DNA of 37,904 nt from contig JBLHPD010000021.1 in assembly GCA_047624165.1 (NCBI GenBank), positions 1 to 37,904 of the forward strand, in the 5' to 3' direction. The position numbers were made by a program, and so were the translations under genes. The notes beneath the pieces are model-generated. The model was not told the origin of the DNA. It did no database searches and worked only from the letters and a program-made list of their open reading frames with translations. Of this stretch, positions 16,208 to 24,477 are shown piece by piece; position 1 is the stretch's first letter; every line of letters starts with the position of its first letter. The DNA comes from Clostridium_AD sp047624165. GTDB taxonomy: Bacteria > Bacillota > Clostridia > Clostridiales > Clostridiaceae.

Positions 16208-16942
16208 TTAAAATTCCTTACTTCTATAATCATAAGGATCTATCTTTTTAAGCATTTTAAGTTCTTCCTGCGTTGGCTGCTTAGTAAATTTTACTTCGCT
16301 GTAATTTAACTTAAAGCCAGTGTTTTCAATTACCTCTTCAAGTGAAGAAGTTGGGTGTATACTTTCAAGACAAAGTTTACCGTTTTTAAATTCAAACACA
16401 CATAATGGTGTTATTATTTTATATAGGTTTCCTCTTGTAGTTACAAAATCAACCTTTTCTACAAAGGTTCTCTTGTCATGTTTAGTTCTCCATATTATAG
16501 CCTTTTTAACAGTTGGAATTAGCACTGCACTACCTGCTCCACCCGGGAGCCTTACCTTAGGTTTGTTATAGTTTCCCACTACAGAAGCATTTATATTTCC
16601 GTTTACATCAAATTGTATTCCACTTAAAAAGGCTACATCTAGCTGACCTCTCATTGACAAATCAAAAATTTCTGACAGTGGAAACACTGACTCTCCTGAA
16701 CTCCATAAATCAACTCCAGCTGAAGAGTAGTGAGCATCCTTTATTGATTTCGGATTAACTCCTCCCGCAATATTAAGTTGTACTAAATTAGGAGCATGAA
16801 GGCTCTTAGCTAAAGCCATAGCAACCATTGGCATATGTGAGGAAACTCCATGAAACACTTTTTCTTCATCCTTTAAAAGTCTTGACATAGCACAGGTCAT
16901 GATATCGCTTACTCTTAAAGTGCTTTTATTTACTGAGTTCAT
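16208..16942 (-). CDS. CoA-transferase-like subunit B (GctB family) lacking the usual catalytic Glu
   Basis: A 244-residue protein alignable along its length to glutaconate CoA-transferase subunit B: LSGIQFDVNGNINASVVGNY, a Gly-rich LPGGAGSA loop, then KRTFVEKVDFVTTRG and HPTSSLEEVIENTGF. In GctB, as I recall it, the CoA-thioester-forming Glu lies in VESG of the N-terminal third; here the aligned segment is NIAGG, with Ala in place of Glu. That change also occurs in IpdB-type proteins, which act as CoA-ester hydrolases. GGAGG precedes ATG 16942, and the A subunit gene ends 2 nt upstream. It is the last gene of the operon. Whether it moves CoA to a carboxylate or hydrolyses a thioester is open. 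Confidence 0.82.
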   Translation of the reverse strand: MNSVNKSTLRVSDIMTCAMSRLLKDEEKVFHGVSSHMPMVAMALAKSLHAPNLVQLNIAGGVNPKSIKDAHYSSAGVDLWSSGESVFPLSEIFDLSMRGQLDVAFLSGIQFDVNGNINASVVGNYNKPKVRLPGGAGSAVLIPTVKKAIIWRTKHDKRTFVEKVDFVTTRGNLYKIITPLCVFEFKNGKLCLESIHPTSSLEEVIENTGFKLNYSEVKFTKQPTQEELKMLKKIDPYDYRSKEF

Positions 16943-16944
16943 AA

Positions 16945-17793
16945 TTAGAGCCTCCTTCCAATAGCTTTTCTATCATTAGCTTCATAGGCTTTCAAATACC
17001 CATCTAAACCTTCTATGTCTTTCATTGCTATAAATTTATTTAAAACTGACTTATCAATTTCATATTTTTTTGCACAAGAGCACGGTGCTGCGCCATTTTT
17101 AACATGTACTATAGCTGACACCAAAAAGAAAGGTATATCCACCATTTCTGCATTCATTGCCATTTTACTTTCTGGAACAATTTGCTCTGTTGTAACAATG
17201 AGCTTTTTACAAGCTCTGCTTATTAAAATATCCTCAAACTTTGGTCCGTAAATTCTGCAGTTTCCCTTGACATCACACTCTTGAACGTGAATTACTCCTA
17301 CATCTGGACTAATAGCCTTTACAAGTGTTATAGGTTCGCTACTAAATGGATCCTCGACTACCTTAAAGTAGTCATTATAGGCAAGCAAGTCTCCATACAT
17401 AAGACCTTTAACAGGCATAAATGGAACTCCATAGGCTGCCGCTCTTAGTGCACTTATTACTGTATAACAGGCATGTTCATTTCCCTTAACCAGTCCAGAC
17501 TGAACAGCCTTTCTATAGTGATTAGCTAAGCCATATTCTGTTTCGTAGCTTATAAATCCTGCATCCACGCTTTGTACACAACCTGCCGCACAAAGTATAT
17601 CAACCTCGTGAGCTCCTGCTGTCTTTACTAGCTTAAGTTGTTTTATACTCTGCCTAATTATTTCACGAGAAAAAGCCATCGGTGCTCTATGAAGAACATT
17701 TCCTCCGAGAGCTACTGTATTTCCATCTTGTACTAACTTAGCTGCTTCTTCTAAAGTAATAACTTTATCTATCATTTTATTATTCACCACCAT
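16945..17793 (-). CDS. CoA-transferase-like subunit A (GctA family)
   Basis: A 282-residue protein of the family I CoA-transferase alpha type: an N-terminal VITLEEAAKLVQDGNTVALGG, then MPVKGLMYGDLL, VGVIHVQECDVKGNCRIYGP and ACKKLIVTTEQIV. Its partner subunit is directly downstream. ATG 17793 overlaps the stop of the flavoprotein gene (TAATG); M7 at 17775 is an alternative start. In the proposed pathway a CoA-transferase would release acid from acyl-CoA outside the shell or activate an acid for re-use. The exact substrate cannot be read from sequence, and the B subunit's missing Glu leaves the reaction type open. Confidence 0.85.
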   Translation of the reverse strand: MVVNNKMIDKVITLEEAAKLVQDGNTVALGGNVLHRAPMAFSREIIRQSIKQLKLVKTAGAHEVDILCAAGCVQSVDAGFISYETEYGLANHYRKAVQSGLVKGNEHACYTVISALRAAAYGVPFMPVKGLMYGDLLAYNDYFKVVEDPFSSEPITLVKAISPDVGVIHVQECDVKGNCRIYGPKFEDILISRACKKLIVTTEQIVPESKMAMNAEMVDIPFFLVSAIVHVKNGAAPCSCAKKYEIDKSVLNKFIAMKDIEGLDGYLKAYEANDRKAIGRRL

Positions 17794-19124
17794 TATTTTG
17801 CTGCATTACAAGCTATGTGAACTGCATCCCATACACCTGCAAAAGGAGGTGCATAGCAGAGGTCAACCATTCCTAAGTCTTTAGTTGTCATATTATTATG
17901 GATAGCTATGGCAAACATGTCTATTCTCATAACAGCACCCTTTTTACCTATAGCTTGGGCTCCAAGAATTCTATTAGTTCTTTCTTCATATATGAGCTTT
18001 ATCCAAATTGGCGTTGGATGTGGGTAATAAGCAGGATGATCATTAGCCTTAACAAATATGGTTTTATAATCCATAGTAAGTGCCATAGCTTCACTCTCAG
18101 ATAAACCAGTTCTCCCAAGCTCATAGTCTAGCACTTTTATCGCCGCGCTACCAAGTGTCCCTACATATTTATTGTGCTTACCCATTATGTTTTCTCCTGC
18201 AAGTCTTCCGCACTTGTTCGCAGTGGTTCCTAGTGGTATAAAGGAATTTTCCTTTTTAACCTTGTGATAAACCATGGCACAATCTCCTGCAGAATATACA
18301 TCTTGTATATTTGTTCTCATTTCCCTGTCTATTATAACCGCACCATTTCTAGCTAGTGCTATACCTGACCCACTTAAAAAATCTGTAGTAGGTCTTACCC
18401 CTATAGCTAAAATTACTAAGTCTGCTTCATAATTTCCTTTGTCAGTTCTTACTCCTTGAACCTCACTTTTCCCTACTATCTCTTCCACCTTTTCACTTAA
18501 GTTTAAATTTATACCTTCTTCAATCATCCTCTTTGTAACTATGTCTGTAAGCTCAATATCAAATGGTTGCAGTATCCTTTGTGCAAATTCTACAATTCTC
18601 ACACTTTTGCCTGCATGGGATAAGGTTTCTGCTACTTCTACACCAATATAACCACCACCAACAATAACAATGTTTCTTATATTAGAACTTTCCACTGCCT
18701 TTTTAAGTATTAATCCATCTTCCAAAGTCTTTAGAACATAAACTCCCTTTAAATCCTTACCCTTCAGTGGTGGAACTACAGGCACCGTTCCAGAAGAAAT
18801 CATAAGTTTATCATAGGAATCTATGAAAAGTCTTCCTTCTTCCAAGTCCCTTATCATAACCTGTTTTTTTTCTGGAACTACTTTAACTATTTCATGTCTA
18901 ATATTAATTTTCATTCCCGTCTTTTCAAATTCTTCTCTAGTCCTAGCTATCATCTTAGTATAATCGTCATTTATTCCAGCTACATAATATGGTAGTCCAC
19001 ATGCTCCATAGGACAGGTGCGAACCTTTTTCATAAACTACTATTTCTACATCTTTATCTATTCTTTTTATTTTCGAAGCTGCAGACATACCTGCTGCCAC
19101 TCCACCAATAACAATAACCTTCAT
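17793..19124 (-). CDS. FAD-dependent NAD(P)H oxidoreductase, CoA-disulfide reductase/Nox type
   Basis: A 443-residue flavoprotein with FAD motif IGGVAAGMSAASKI at the N-terminus, NAD motif VIVGGGYIGVEVAE near 155, and the single redox cysteine C42 in LSYGACGLPYYVAG, which defines the CoA-disulfide reductase/NADH oxidase group. The C-terminal dimerisation domain is complete and no rhodanese domain is fused. Known members reduce CoA disulfide, polysulfide or O2 with NAD(P)H. Its presence in a microcompartment operon that shows no alcohol dehydrogenase suggests a role in NADH reoxidation or in keeping CoA thiols reduced. AAGGCGGTG lies before ATG 19124. Confidence 0.85.
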   Translation of the reverse strand: MKVIVIGGVAAGMSAASKIKRIDKDVEIVVYEKGSHLSYGACGLPYYVAGINDDYTKMIARTREEFEKTGMKINIRHEIVKVVPEKKQVMIRDLEEGRLFIDSYDKLMISSGTVPVVPPLKGKDLKGVYVLKTLEDGLILKKAVESSNIRNIVIVGGGYIGVEVAETLSHAGKSVRIVEFAQRILQPFDIELTDIVTKRMIEEGINLNLSEKVEEIVGKSEVQGVRTDKGNYEADLVILAIGVRPTTDFLSGSGIALARNGAVIIDREMRTNIQDVYSAGDCAMVYHKVKKENSFIPLGTTANKCGRLAGENIMGKHNKYVGTLGSAAIKVLDYELGRTGLSESEAMALTMDYKTIFVKANDHPAYYPHPTPIWIKLIYEERTNRILGAQAIGKKGAVMRIDMFAIAIHNNMTTKDLGMVDLCYAPPFAGVWDAVHIACNAAK

Positions 19125-19156
19125 TCTTTCACCGCCTTATGATGAAGTTTCGTGTA

Positions 19157-20299
19157 CTAAATTTTATTGATTTTATCCTCTGCCTGCTCTAAACAATCAA
19201 CTATAGTAATTTCTGAATTAAAGGCCTTGCCTATTGCATCATAAAGAACTCCAAACTTATCTCCTGCCTTCAAAAGTCCAGGAAGTGGACGTGCGTATTT
19301 TTCTATTAGTTCAAGGTGCATGTCATACCAGTTGTATTTGTTTCTATCTGCTAAATATGTTGACTTTCTAACTGGGGAGCCAGCATAACCGCCTACAACT
19401 CTGTCTGCCGCTTTACTTGTTATATATTTTAAAAATTCATTAGCCTCTGCTTTTTTATCTGATAAATTATTAATTGCAAAGCTCCAAGTTACATTCCATG
19501 AGGTTTTTAAAGCTGCAAACCCTATGTCCTCTACATCCGCGCAACCTTCTCCTAAAATAGTTCCTAGTTGCCCTCCCCAAGTTACTGCTAAAACACATTC
19601 TTTCTTTTGAAAAGCATTTTTCAATTCCTCATTACCAAAGCTTCCAGTATTAGTTGGTGCAAAAGCTTTCAAACTTAAATACTTTTTAAGTGCTCTTTGA
19701 CCTTTTGCATTATTAAATTCTGGTGCAAGAGTTGTTTTATTTATAGCATCTACACCTTCATTTCTTAAGTAAGGTATAAAATCTAAAAATATTTCGCTTG
19801 GATCTGCTTTTAACGCAATCCCACGCATTCCATTATAGCCGTTACAGAAAGCCGCCATATCAATAAGCTCATCTGTAGTTATAACCTTACCTGGAAGCTT
19901 TCCTAATACCTTTTCTACTATAGATTTTCTATAAAGTACTACATGACCATCGCAAAAGGATGGATAAAGGTACTGAACTCCATCTAATTCTATTTCTTCT
20001 CTTATTACAGGCAAAATATCTTCATAGTTATAACCACAGTCTTTCAATGCCTCTACTGGAGCTATATAACCTTTATTTATAAAGTCCTTTAGCCAAAGAT
20101 GTCCCGCAATCATTACTATGTCATACTCTCTTTTCCCTTCAAATGCTTCCATCATAGTCCCATAATACTCACTCCATGGTACTATGTTGAAGTCTACAGT
20201 AAAATCACCTTTAAAGTTATTCACTAAGTTATACCTTTTATCTGTATATGCATAAACTGCTGGATCGTCTACTGCTAAAACCTTTAATACCTTACTCAT
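19157..20299 (-). CDS. Solute-binding-protein-like (family 1 fold) without signal peptide
   Basis: A 380-residue protein resembling extracellular sugar-binding proteins: YDIVMIAGHLWLKDFINKGY early, FQKKECVLAVTWGGQLG in the middle and EANEFLKYITSKAADR later. The N-terminus MSKVLKVLAVDDPAV has neither a signal peptide nor a lipobox. The start is firm, since AAGGAAG lies 7 nt before ATG 20299 and the EutN gene stops only 15 nt upstream. It is therefore probably cytoplasmic and made with the shell proteins. It could bind a pathway intermediate or a shell component, or be an enzyme built on this fold. I know of no assigned function. Confidence 0.75.
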   Translation of the reverse strand: MSKVLKVLAVDDPAVYAYTDKRYNLVNNFKGDFTVDFNIVPWSEYYGTMMEAFEGKREYDIVMIAGHLWLKDFINKGYIAPVEALKDCGYNYEDILPVIREEIELDGVQYLYPSFCDGHVVLYRKSIVEKVLGKLPGKVITTDELIDMAAFCNGYNGMRGIALKADPSEIFLDFIPYLRNEGVDAINKTTLAPEFNNAKGQRALKKYLSLKAFAPTNTGSFGNEELKNAFQKKECVLAVTWGGQLGTILGEGCADVEDIGFAALKTSWNVTWSFAINNLSDKKAEANEFLKYITSKAADRVVGGYAGSPVRKSTYLADRNKYNWYDMHLELIEKYARPLPGLLKAGDKFGVLYDAIGKAFNSEITIVDCLEQAEDKINKI

Positions 20300-20314
20300 A
20301 ACTATCTTCCTTTC

Positions 20315-20569
20315 TTAGAAGCTAGGTTCTTTATCTAATATTCCTACTACTATAGCATCTACTGGTGCTTCTTTGCTTAAAGCATATTTAGTCATTTCAC
20401 CCTTAGTTATTAGGACTAATTCACCTATACCTGCACCAATTACATCGCAAGCTACAAAGTAGTCCTTTTGCTCTCCATATAAAGGTTCTATAACTAAAAA
20501 CTTCAGCCCTTGAAGACTATCATATTTTCTAGAGGAAACTACAGTACCCACTACTCTTCCTATTAACAT
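20315..20569 (-). CDS. EutN/CcmL-family microcompartment vertex protein
   Basis: An 84-residue protein starting MLIGRVVGTVVSSRKYDSL and continuing with LKFLVIEPL, GAGIGELVLITKG and PVDAIVVGILD, the pattern of EutN/CcmL/GrpN pentamers that close the vertices of the polyhedral shell. It is the only such gene in the window. It lies between pduL and the solute-binding-like gene with 15-35 nt gaps in the same operon. Confidence 0.93.
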   Translation of the reverse strand: MLIGRVVGTVVSSRKYDSLQGLKFLVIEPLYGEQKDYFVACDVIGAGIGELVLITKGEMTKYALSKEAPVDAIVVGILDKEPSF

Positions 20570-20600
20570 TTTTACACCCCTTGTATAAAAAAATTGTGAA

Positions 20601-21269
20601 TTAAGAATTAAAGATTATCTCTACAAAATCACCATTATTAATTAAAAAAGCATTTGCTTCATCTACGTCTATGTGCATATCTAAAGTATAGTCTTCACTA
20701 ACTCTAATAAGAACATTATCAAATACGCCACCTCTTGGCGTATTTACTTTAACGCTTACAATTTGACTATCTTTAACATTAAACTCTACTGCGTCATTTG
20801 GAGTCATGTGGATATGTCGCTCAGCAACTATGCATCCTTTTTCCATGATAACTCTTCCATTTGGTCCTACTAGTGTAAGTTCTGGTGTTCCATAAGTGTT
20901 GCCACTGCCTCTAACCACAGCTTTTACCCCTAGTACTCTTGCATCTGCAGCGCTTATCTCAACTTGAGTTTCTTTTCTCAGTGGTCCTAGAACTCGTACA
21001 TTGTCTATCTTCCCTTTAGGCCCTTGCAGGGTCACCTTTTCCTCTGCGGCATATTGCCCTGGTTGAGATATATACTTGATTTTAGTAAGTCCATTACCTA
21101 ATCCAAAAAGAACTTCTAGATCTTCTTTTTTTAAATGTAAATGCCTTGCTGATATGTTTACTGGAACTAAGCTTTTCTCACTCTTAATTTCTATTCCAAG
21201 CGCTGAAGCTTCTTTTACTACAAGCTCCGTTATAAGTTTAATCATTTGATTATTGGTTTTATTTGTCAT
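20601..21269 (-). CDS. pduL: Phosphate propanoyltransferase PduL
   Basis: A 222-residue protein with two PduL beta-barrel repeats. Metal ligands are seen in SARHLHL (H43, H45) and in ERHIHM (H152, H154), and the Arg-rich LGPLRKETQVEIS segment is typical. The enzyme converts acyl-CoA and phosphate to acyl-phosphate and CoA inside the shell, regenerating lumen CoA. The N-terminal 25 residues hold a hydrophobic helix, QMIKLITELVVKEA, before the first barrel, as in PduL forms that carry an encapsulation peptide. It lies 12 nt after a shell gene. No acetate/propionate kinase is present in the window to use the acyl-phosphate. Confidence 0.94.
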   Translation of the reverse strand: MTNKTNNQMIKLITELVVKEASALGIEIKSEKSLVPVNISARHLHLKKEDLEVLFGLGNGLTKIKYISQPGQYAAEEKVTLQGPKGKIDNVRVLGPLRKETQVEISAADARVLGVKAVVRGSGNTYGTPELTLVGPNGRVIMEKGCIVAERHIHMTPNDAVEFNVKDSQIVSVKVNTPRGGVFDNVLIRVSEDYTLDMHIDVDEANAFLINNGDFVEIIFNS

Positions 21270-21280
21270 AAAACATCATC

Positions 21281-21559
21281 CTATAATTTTATTATAGGAA
21301 GTATTTTATCTATATCACTGTGTGGTCTTGCTATTACGTGTGAAGCTATTAGTTCTCCAACACTTTGCGCTGCTTCAACTCCAACTTCTACAGCCGCCTT
21401 AACTGAACCTACATCACCTTTAACTATTACCGTTACAAGTCCTGAGCCTATTTTCTCTGTTCCTACGATCTCTACACTTGCTGCCTTAAGCATTGCATCT
21501 GCTGCCACTATTGCTGCTGTTAATCCTCTTGTTTCAATTATTCCGAGTGATCCGTTCAT
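21281..21559 (-). CDS. BMC-H shell protein, copy 2 of a tandem pair
   Basis: A 92-residue single BMC domain (PduA/EutM type). It reads SLGIIETRGLTAAIVAADAM, then the pore segment EKIGSGL and VKAAVEVGVEAAQSVGEL. The GSG pore loop is that of typical small-metabolite hexamers. It is closely similar (roughly 85% by eye) to the gene at 21615-21896, so the pair arose by tandem duplication. GGGGGAAATTAAT precedes the ATG. Confidence 0.95.
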   Translation of the reverse strand: MNGSLGIIETRGLTAAIVAADAMLKAASVEIVGTEKIGSGLVTVIVKGDVGSVKAAVEVGVEAAQSVGELIASHVIARPHSDIDKILPIIKL

Positions 21560-21614
21560 ATTAATTTCCCCCTAATATTTTATATTTTAATTTTTGGTTT
21601 TTATTATTCATTTT

Positions 21615-21896
21615 TTATATTTTTTGTTTTATCATTGGAAGTATTTTTTCTAAGTCTGAGTGTGGTCTTGGTATTACATATGATGCTACTAATTCTCCAA
21701 CTCTTTGCGCTGCTTCAACCCCTACTTCAACAGCTGCCTTTACTGCTCCAACCTCACCTTTAACTATTACAGTTACAAGTCCTGAACCAATCTTCTCAGT
21801 TCCTACAATTTCTACATTTGCTGCCTTAAGCATTGCATCTGCTGCCTCTATTGCTGCTGTTAACCCTCTTGTTTCAATTATCCCAAGTGAACTCAT
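21615..21896 (-). CDS. BMC-H shell protein, copy 1 of a tandem pair
   Basis: A 93-residue single BMC domain starting MSSLGIIETRGLTAAIEAAD, with pore segment EKIGSGL and C-terminus KILPMIKQKI. It is nearly the same as its neighbour at 21281-21559. Main differences are in helix 2 and near the C-terminus (YVIPRPHSDLEK against HVIARPHSDIDK). GGGGAGGAATTATAAA precedes the ATG. It is likely a major facet hexamer. Confidence 0.95.
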   Translation of the reverse strand: MSSLGIIETRGLTAAIEAADAMLKAANVEIVGTEKIGSGLVTVIVKGEVGAVKAAVEVGVEAAQRVGELVASYVIPRPHSDLEKILPMIKQKI

Positions 21897-21916
21897 TTTA
21901 TAATTCCTCCCCTAAT

Positions 21917-22282
21917 CTATTTTTCCTGATTTTCTATGATAAGTTCTTCATTGTTTTTTTCTATCTTTTTTTCTATTTTTCTGTTTAGAAGTTTCCAAGA
22001 CCTCAAAGCTATAAACTTCATTATCTCTGCGTGAGGTTTTGTAATTACAACTGCATTTTTAAGAATCTCTTCTTGTCCAGCACATACTCGCCTTGCAGCT
22101 TCTACTGCAACGCACACATTGCTTACAGATCCTCCTACTATTGTAGTTACAAGTCTCCCTCCAAGTGAATTTTCACTTCCTAAAAACTCCACCTCAGAAG
22201 CCTTACACATAGTATCTACCAATTGCAGGGCTGTGGTAAAATATTTAGCTTCAATTATCCCAATGGCTTCATATTGCTTCAT
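21917..22282 (-). CDS. BMC-H shell protein with altered pore and charged tail
   Basis: A 121-residue single BMC domain protein. The domain (about 1-92) begins YEAIGIIEAKYFTTALQLVD; the pore position reads ENSLGGR instead of KIGSG, so the central opening should differ in size and charge. From about residue 95 a Lys/Glu-rich tail, RKIEKKIEKNNEELI, extends beyond the domain and could bind cargo or other shell parts. Its start overlaps the upstream shell gene by 14 bp, with GGGGGA inside that gene. Confidence 0.92.
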   Translation of the reverse strand: MKQYEAIGIIEAKYFTTALQLVDTMCKASEVEFLGSENSLGGRLVTTIVGGSVSNVCVAVEAARRVCAGQEEILKNAVVITKPHAEIMKFIALRSWKLLNRKIEKKIEKNNEELIIENQEK

Positions 22283-22547
22283 TTATGCCATCCCCCTTTA
22301 CATTAATAAGTGGCTTTGCAATAGAATGAACTGCAATAAGTTCTCCCGTACTTTGAGCTACCTGTGCACCATGTTGGAGCGCTTCTTTAACTGAGGCAAT
22401 ATCACCTTCAATTATAGTAGCAACCAAACCTGAACCTATTTTCTCCTGTTTAACTAAATTAACGTAAGCCATCTTAAGCATAATATCTGCTGCTCTTAGT
22501 GCTGCAGCATATCCTCTTGTTTCTATAATTCCAATTGCCTTACTCAT
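22269..22547 (-). CDS. BMC-H shell protein
   Basis: A 92-residue single BMC domain: KAIGIIETRGYAAALRAADI, pore segment EKIGSGL, VKEALQHGAQVAQSTGEL. It is related to but distinct from the tandem pair downstream. GAGGTG stands upstream of ATG 22547 and the gene overlaps the next shell gene, showing tight co-translation. Confidence 0.94.
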   Translation of the reverse strand: MSKAIGIIETRGYAAALRAADIMLKMAYVNLVKQEKIGSGLVATIIEGDIASVKEALQHGAQVAQSTGELIAVHSIAKPLINVKGDGINEAI

Positions 22548-22563
22548 TTTTATTCACCTCAAT

Positions 22564-22905
22564 TTAAACCTGTTTATTTTTAACTTTTCCACTACAGAGA
22601 AGCTCTTCAAGCTCATCGGAATAAGAAGCTATGCAACGAGTAACTATATCTTCCTCTCTTAAATATGAAAGTGCTGCTTCCTTAGCTACTTCTAGTGCAA
22701 CCTTTACATCGCTTACGCTTCCGACGAATTTAACTTGCACAACTACAGGAATAAAAGCATTGTCTCCTGCCTTTGGATTGTTGCAATCCATAGCCAGTAT
22801 TTTTATATTAGCCGCCTTACAAGCTTTGTCCATAACTGCAAGGGCTACGCTATATCCTTGAACCTCTAATAAACCTAATGATTTATTCTCCATATTTTTC
22901 ACCAT
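22564..22905 (-). CDS. Divergent BMC-domain shell protein with extended pore loop
   Basis: A BMC-domain protein of about 113 residues. KSLGLLEVQGYSVALAVMDK and VSDVKVALEVAKEAAL place it in the family, but the pore region is lengthened and reads DCNNPKAGDNAFIPV in place of TEKIGSG. It follows the aldehyde dehydrogenase gene directly (stop TAG 22908-22910). ATG 22905 is the simplest start, GTG 22908 overlaps the stop, and ATG 22893 is possible; none has a clear ribosome binding site, so translation is probably coupled. The altered pore suggests gating or a different solute, perhaps a larger or charged one. Confidence 0.88.
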   Translation of the reverse strand: MVKNMENKSLGLLEVQGYSVALAVMDKACKAANIKILAMDCNNPKAGDNAFIPVVVQVKFVGSVSDVKVALEVAKEAALSYLREEDIVTRCIASYSDELEELLCSGKVKNKQV

Positions 22906-22907
22906 CA

Positions 22908-24449
22908 CTATATTATTCTAAAGCCGCCTTCAGCAAGTACGCATCTGCGTTTTCTTGTGAAGTTTTTTGCTGAAGTTAAGCCCTCTCCTGTCGGTCCTGC
23001 AATAGACATGGTTGTATAACCTTCACCACTCGCTCCAACCCCCGCTAGAGAGGATGCATTTTTAACAAATATTGTAGTTCCTATTGCTCTTGCAAATTTA
23101 GTTAAGTTGTCCACATTCTTAGAATGCATTAAAGCTGTGTGTCTATTTCCATGTTCAGCTTCTACCGCAAATTCTATAGCTTCATCTATATCTGTTACTC
23201 TTACAATTGGCATTACAGGCATCATCTGTTCTAATTGAACAAAAGGATGCTCAAAATCCGCTTCAAAAATCAACAATTTTACTTCTTTGTCTATCTCAAT
23301 ACCCATATTTTCAAGGAAAAGTCCTGCATCCTTTCCTACCCAGTCCTTAGATATATGATATTCTCTTTTGTTATCAAGAGAACACCCTCTTGATGTCTTA
23401 TCAACATTTTCTTCAAGCGCAAACTTCATTACTTGTTCAATTTCTTTTTTTGAAAGCATATATGCTCCATTGTTTAACATATGGAATATAAGCTCTTCAG
23501 CTACTTTTTCTATTACAAAAACTTCTTTTTCAGATATACACATAATATTGTTGTCAAAAGAAGCTCCTTTTATAATTTCCTTTGCTGCATTTTCCAAATC
23601 CGCAGTCTCATCAACTATAACTGGTGGATTACCTGCTCCTGCACCAATAGCCTTTTTACCTGATTGTAGAAGAGTTTTTATAAGTCCAGGACCGCCAGTT
23701 CCAACAAGCATTCTTATGTTCGAATGATTTGTAAGAGACTTTAATGTTTCCATAGTTGGAGTTTTAACCATATTAATAAGATTTGCAGGTCCTCCCTCTT
23801 CTACTATAGTTTTATTTAGCAACTCTACTATATAAGCACAAGAATTCTTTGAAGACGGATGTACATTGAAGACTACTGTATTTCCTGCTGCTATCATTCC
23901 TATGGAATTATTTATTATAGTTTCTATTGGATTCGTAACAGGAGTAACTGCTCCTATTACTCCAAACGCTCCATTTTCCACTATTGTTAAGCCATTATCT
24001 CCAGAAAAAGCCTCTGTTTTTAAATCCTCTGTTCCTGGTGTTTTTGCAGCAACTAATTCAAGCTTTGCAATTTTATCTTTATATCTTCCAAGCTTAGTCT
24101 CCTCAAAAACCATTCTACCAAGAGTTTTTTTATTTTCTAAAACTACTTTCCTTATTGCACTTATAAATCTTTCTCTAGCCTCCACATTGAAATTTTTAAC
24201 AAAGTTCTTTTGAGCCCTGTCAGCTGCATCAACTGCTTCGTCTATATCATCGAAAACTCCGCTGGCTACCGGAAGCTTGCTTTGTGGAGCATTCATAAAT
24301 TGCAAATTACCACCGCTTGATTCTATTTTAATTTCTTTTAGTTCTTCAACCTTGTGACTTTCTTTTTTTGTGCCTTGGATTTGTGAAATATTTTTTATAA
24401 CTTGTTCTACTATGCCTTGCAACTCCTTTTCTGTCATGTTAACACTCAA
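22908..24449 (-). CDS. CoA-acylating aldehyde dehydrogenase (PduP/EutE type)
   Basis: A 513-residue enzyme. The catalytic Cys is C304 in SFDNNIMCISEKE, preceded by GAGAGNPPVIVDETADLE; GVIGAVTPVTNP and NTVVFNVHPSSK form the nucleotide/CoA site. It converts an aldehyde, NAD and CoA to acyl-CoA. The first 20 residues form an amphipathic helix, TEKELQGIVEQVIKNI, followed by a 30-residue polar linker, the form of an N-terminal encapsulation peptide in PduP. The start is TTG 24449, since AGGGGGCGG lies about 8 nt upstream while ATG 24437 is too far from it. The substrate is probably the aldehyde released by the aldolase encoded just upstream. Confidence 0.93.
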   Translation of the reverse strand: MSVNMTEKELQGIVEQVIKNISQIQGTKKESHKVEELKEIKIESSGGNLQFMNAPQSKLPVASGVFDDIDEAVDAADRAQKNFVKNFNVEARERFISAIRKVVLENKKTLGRMVFEETKLGRYKDKIAKLELVAAKTPGTEDLKTEAFSGDNGLTIVENGAFGVIGAVTPVTNPIETIINNSIGMIAAGNTVVFNVHPSSKNSCAYIVELLNKTIVEEGGPANLINMVKTPTMETLKSLTNHSNIRMLVGTGGPGLIKTLLQSGKKAIGAGAGNPPVIVDETADLENAAKEIIKGASFDNNIMCISEKEVFVIEKVAEELIFHMLNNGAYMLSKKEIEQVMKFALEENVDKTSRGCSLDNKREYHISKDWVGKDAGLFLENMGIEIDKEVKLLIFEADFEHPFVQLEQMMPVMPIVRVTDIDEAIEFAVEAEHGNRHTALMHSKNVDNLTKFARAIGTTIFVKNASSLAGVGASGEGYTTMSIAGPTGEGLTSAKNFTRKRRCVLAEGGFRII

Positions 24450-24477
24450 GAAATCCGCCCCCTAGCTATCATATTAT

